The translations under genes were made by a program, and so were the position numbers. A stretch of DNA of 64,000 nt, taken from contig CM031858.1 in the NCBI GenBank assembly GCA_018697195.1, forward strand, positions 128,659,133-128,723,132. Direction: 5' to 3'. Below the pieces are notes generated by a model. It did not search any database, was not told where the DNA came from, and was given only the letters and a program-made list of their open reading frames with translations. Positions 61,918 through 64,000 of this stretch are shown one piece after another (the stretch's first letter is position 1; every line of letters starts with the position of its first letter). The stretch comes from Certhia americana (taxonomy: Eukaryota > Chordata > Aves > Passeriformes > Certhiidae).

Positions 61918-64000
61918 AAATTTTACTAGGGTGAAGAGGGGGAAAAAGAGGAAAAAAAGGGAAAAAATAGAAGAATTTGAAAACATATGTCCACCACCAT
62001 TTAATCTGGATCTATTCTGTGTGCTTTGCTTTCGTGTTGTTCTGTCAAAAAAAAAGGGAGGGAGGAAAGGGAAGAAAGCATGGACATACCAGCACTTCTT
62101 CATAAAAAAACCTTTTCTCAGGAGAGTTGTCTATTTTATGAAAGAAAGTGAAAGTTCGGATTACTTTTTGGATCATCGAATATATTAAATTTATTCCTGT
62201 GGTAAATTTGTCAAGGGAGAGTTCTAGTACCCTATTAAAAGTAGAGTGTCCTAGTAAGGTTAGAAAGTATTGGAAAGCAACTGTAGCTATAAGGTAGGGA
62301 ACACAAGACAAAGGACATGGAAACTCATTGAAGTTCGTGGCAATTTACTGCCAGGATACTGGGGCCAGTTGGCTTTTGAAGTCCCTAGGTATATAACCAG
62401 GTCAGTGATAAGTAGAAATCAGGAGTTACTTTTCTCCTGTGTGTGCATTTTAAGACTAGTACAGGAACATGACACACGAGACTGCAGTCAGCTTTTAAAA
62501 CAAGTTGTTGAGCAATTATTAAAACTGAGATCTGGAAAATTAGGAAAAAGAGTAAACAAAATAATCTAAGAGCTAGAGAAGTTACTTTCCCTTCACAGAC
62601 TAGAAGCACAGTGTGTTTATTCAAGTGAAAAGGTGGATGTTGAAGTAATCTCTAATCAAAGAAATATGCCACAGCAAGAGTTATGGCTGGAAGCTCTGGC
62701 CAGATGAAGTCAGAAGAAAACATGAAACAGGCCCTGAGCAGCAATGGTAAGAAACTACTGCAACACAATACCAAAAAACCCCCCAGTGATACTGCCTAAA
62801 CAAGTCTGAATGCTATTTTGAGAGACTTGTGTTCACACAGGTTTTACTTTAGTCACATGTATTACTGAGTTCAATGTGGACACTGGATAAAATGCGATGC
62901 TCTGGGATGTTCAGCAGAACGGACTGAAAGAGATGTATGTTAGCTCGTCCTTACCTTAAACTTTAGCAAACTGGGAGGTGACTTCCTGGATCAGGACAGG
63001 TTTCTGTTTCATCTTGCTTCAACACAGGACAACACAGAAAAGTAGAACAACCACCCCAAAACTTTACTTGTCTTCGTATTTTAAGGGGGAAAACAATGAA
63101 TATCAATATTTTTACAGAACTAGTTAAAAATGCATTTCAGCAGAGGCTTTCAATTTCTTTGACTGAAGGTAAATTTCTTAACAATTCCAAATAAAATTGT
63201 CCAGATTTAATTTATTTACTTGAACATTCTGAGTTCAGGACTCTGAGGGATTTCGATTCCTCATGGGAACAGTAGTTCAAATGCAGCATCCTCATTTATT
63301 CTCTGTGATTTGGGGTCCCCAGTTCAATTGGACCTGGTCTGATGATTCAGCTTCAGGAATGTCTATAGTGTAACTATAGTATAACAAGGAAGCTTTTGCA
63401 AAAAAGAACTGGAGAATGTATTATCTGAAGTAAACTGCCATGATACATTTCTTTGACTTTTGTGACCATGAGGTAAGGTCTAACTGATCTGGTTTGAAGT
63501 GTTTTAACCAGCCAAAATGTTTTTCTTGGAGTCAATGTTGCCCAGTGAAGATTCAGAAACTTCAAGGAATATTATTGTTTCCTTGCAGTAAAGTTCAGTT
63601 TTGCAGAAAATGCATTTTATGTGAGAAAGCATTTGTGGAAATTTCCTGACTAGTTTTATTTAAGAACTAGAGAACCAGCTCTTAATTGAAAGAGGGAGAG
63701 TGCCAAATATTAACACCCCCAGGGACAACAAAACTGATTAAATATGTGTCTAATGTTCTGTTTTTAATCCAAAGGAAACTGCTTCGATGGCATACATGTT
63801 GTTTTAAGTTTTTTTTTCATTTTCCTGAAAAAGTGTCTAAGTGAAACAGCATGTTCTTTATGCTGGGGTCCCATTCCCTCAGGTTACTCTCATCGTGCTT
63901 ACAGTGCATAAGTGCTGCTCTTTCCTCTGAGCAAGCAGACGTGCCAGCAGTGTGAGGGCTAGAAACAACAGTGAGGAAAACACTGCAGTGGTCCTTGTGT
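60481..64000. other. Intergenic, AT-rich, no gene seen
   Basis: Holds a 31-bp poly(A) run (61885-61915) followed by a purine-rich tract to about 61977. No exon, RNA gene or recognised repeat was seen in the remainder to the window end. Confidence 0.65.
61885..61915. repeat. 31-bp poly(A) run next to a polypurine tract
   Basis: Uninterrupted A run, then GGAAATTTTACTAGGGTG and a G/A tract (61932-61968) with GAGGGGGAAAAAGAGG. A second purine-rich patch (GGGAGGGAGGAAAGGGAAG) is at about 62056. Confidence 0.95.

Noticed and set aside
1..64000. tRNA, rRNA, CRISPR, bacterial operon or intact viral genome
   Set aside because: Looked for by eye; no cloverleaf box pairs, repeat-spacer arrays or compact gene blocks were seen. 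The sequence is plainly a vertebrate chromosome segment.

Overview
This is vertebrate nuclear DNA, almost certainly from a bird. It is AT-rich, its genes are split by GT-AG introns, and its recognisable repeats are mostly CR1 retroposons with the avian 3' end (ATTCTATG-type tails). No Alu, B1 or L1 sequence was seen. The only gene supported with confidence is the 3' two thirds of SLC26A7, an anion transporter of the SLC26/SulP family, on the + strand.

Region 1 (1-37719) is SLC26A7. Fourteen coding exons join in one uninterrupted frame of 435 codons plus a TGA stop (1308 nt). They run from the membrane domain (about TM7 onward), through the TM10 anion-site segment and the last membrane helices, into the cytoplasmic STAS domain and a C-terminal PDZ-type tail ending S-E-V. 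All splice phases agree. One donor is GC rather than GT, in an 89-nt intron near the 3' end. The 5' exons (start codon, N-terminal half of the membrane domain) were not found and must lie upstream of the window. The introns carry CR1 copies (11.7, 19.2, 30.6 and 33.6 kb), three degraded MIR-like SINE pieces (25.0, 25.5 and 36.8 kb), a 47-bp tandem duplication and A/T runs.

Region 2 (37720 to about 39.75 kb) is the probable 3' UTR or 3' flank of SLC26A7. It contains a CR1 copy and is followed by the first canonical AATAAA (39694).

Region 3 (about 39.75-64 kb) is gene-poor and AT-rich. No intact gene was found. It holds a decayed, intronless-looking coding remnant on the minus strand (about 47.27-49.22 kb, family not recognised), a 38-bp (AT)n and a 41-bp poly(A), an isolated CpG-island-like segment at about 58.03-58.30 kb, and an ancient L2-clade LINE fragment at about 60.24-60.48 kb. 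A gene-poor interval 3' of SLC26A7 fits the arrangement I remember from mammals, where RUNX1T1 is the distant next gene; nothing in the sequence shows RUNX1T1 itself.

Nothing here looks like a new multi-gene system. The items most worth a second look are the GC-AG intron, the minus-strand coding remnant, the orphan CpG island and the apparently short STAS linker.
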